From Candidatus Rokuibacteriota bacterium (GTDB lineage Bacteria > Methylomirabilota > Methylomirabilia > Rokubacteriales > CSP1-6): a stretch of 12,731 nucleotides of DNA. The position numbers and the translations under genes were made by a program. A model generated the notes under the pieces. It was not told the origin of the DNA. It saw only the letters and a program-made list of their open reading frames with translations, and did not search any database. Shown one piece after another: positions 12,432 to 12,731 of the stretch. Each line of letters begins with the position of its first letter. The first letter of the stretch is position 1. The stretch is taken from NCBI GenBank assembly GCA_003221595.1, contig QHSM01000467.1:1-12731 (forward strand), read 5' to 3'.

Positions 12432-12731
12432 AACAGCTCCATCGCGTAGGGCCAGTTGCGCAGGAAGATCGCATGGCCGTCGCCGAAGGCGCGTCGCGTG
12501 AGCTCCTCGTCGGCGGCGGTCGTCCAGGCCGGGCTCACGTTCGTCTCGATCAGCCCGCGCAGGAAGCGCAGCGCGTCGGCGGCGCGCGCGGGCTCTGGAA
12601 GGATCGTACCGTCCTCCCCGAGGAGCCGGGTGCCGTTGGCCCAGAAGGCCTCGAGGACGTTCACGACGAGCCCTTCGTACTGCTTGCCCTGCCAGAGATA
12701 GCCCTCGAGCGCTGGATCGCGCTCCGCGGCG

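Larger units (their letters stand above)
11584..12731 (-). pseudogene. ABC carbohydrate-binding protein, 5' end off the window, interrupted by tandem duplication
   Basis: The C-terminal part of an extracellular solute-binding protein (family 1, maltose/trehalose-like). The window-edge side reads YLWQGKQYEGLVVNVLEAFW, a stretch typical of these proteins, and later IFLRNWPYAMELF, FTSLPG, GGAHLAVSRRSRHPE and TSQPAQRAIA. With one copy of the duplicated 403 bp removed, the frame runs cleanly to ARLGYFLEAIR and a TGA at 11584. As it stands, the frame shifts at about 12028. The real protein keeps all but its last 13 residues, then reads the second copy out of frame for about 147 Arg-rich residues, and continues in frame into the permease. 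The signal peptide lies beyond the window. It may be a true recent frameshift, or an assembly error over an intact gene. Confidence 0.85.

Noticed and set aside
11584..12731. CRISPR array or dispersed repeat as the source of the repeated sequence
   Set aside because: There are just two long adjacent copies with no spacers, and the unit is plain coding sequence.
1..12731. Defence system, phage, integrative element or biosynthetic cluster
   Set aside because: No nuclease-ATPase pairs, integrase, transposase, phage structural genes or synthase modules were recognised; the content is housekeeping plus one importer.

Overview
The window is high-GC bacterial DNA (roughly 70% G+C by eye), densely coded and almost entirely on the minus strand. 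Starts are often GTG, and neighbouring genes repeatedly share 4-bp GTGA or ATGA stop/start overlaps. The gene content (tmk-holB-PSP1-metG-TatD, a carbohydrate ABC transporter, DUF2914 and DUF2007 proteins) fits a free-living, Gram-negative-like soil or sediment bacterium. Candidatus Rokubacteria/Methylomirabilota or a deltaproteobacterial lineage would fit, but no rRNA is present, so this placement is an impression. No tRNA, rRNA, CRISPR array, transposase or integrase was seen.

Layout, read in the direction of minus-strand transcription (right to left). (1) 12731-9164: a carbohydrate-type ABC importer cassette. It has a solute-binding protein whose N-terminus lies outside the window, two MalF/MalG-type permeases, and 25 bp later a five-helix membrane protein of the conserved TM-helix (PF05552-like) family. 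The binding-protein gene carries a perfect 403-bp tandem duplication that shifts its frame and puts it in phase with the downstream permease. No ATPase gene is visible. (2) 9163-8840: about 320 bp without a gene, holding a 41-bp perfect inverted repeat and a diverged third copy of the same element. (3) 8839-1169: a compact nine-gene operon of thymidylate kinase, DNA polymerase III delta-prime, PSP1/RicT-like protein, methionyl-tRNA synthetase, a 101-aa orphan, a DUF2914 membrane protein, a double-ACT protein, a TatD-family metal hydrolase and an M28 aminopeptidase. The tmk-holB-PSP1-metG-tatD order is a widespread bacterial housekeeping cluster; here three extra genes sit between metG and tatD. 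(4) 1162-857: the only plus-strand gene, a DUF2007 protein, convergent with the M28 gene. (5) 853-1: divergent from it, a small three-helix membrane protein and a zinc-ribbon/LURP-one-like membrane protein that runs off the left edge.

The housekeeping operon links dTTP synthesis, the replication clamp loader, Met-tRNA charging and small hydrolases, and overlapping stop/start codons suggest translational coupling through most of it. The ABC cassette is a separate accessory unit. The points most worth a second look are the 403-bp duplication and resulting fusion frame, the inverted-repeat family upstream of tmk, a delta-prime subunit without its zinc cysteines, and the insertions into the metG-tatD interval.
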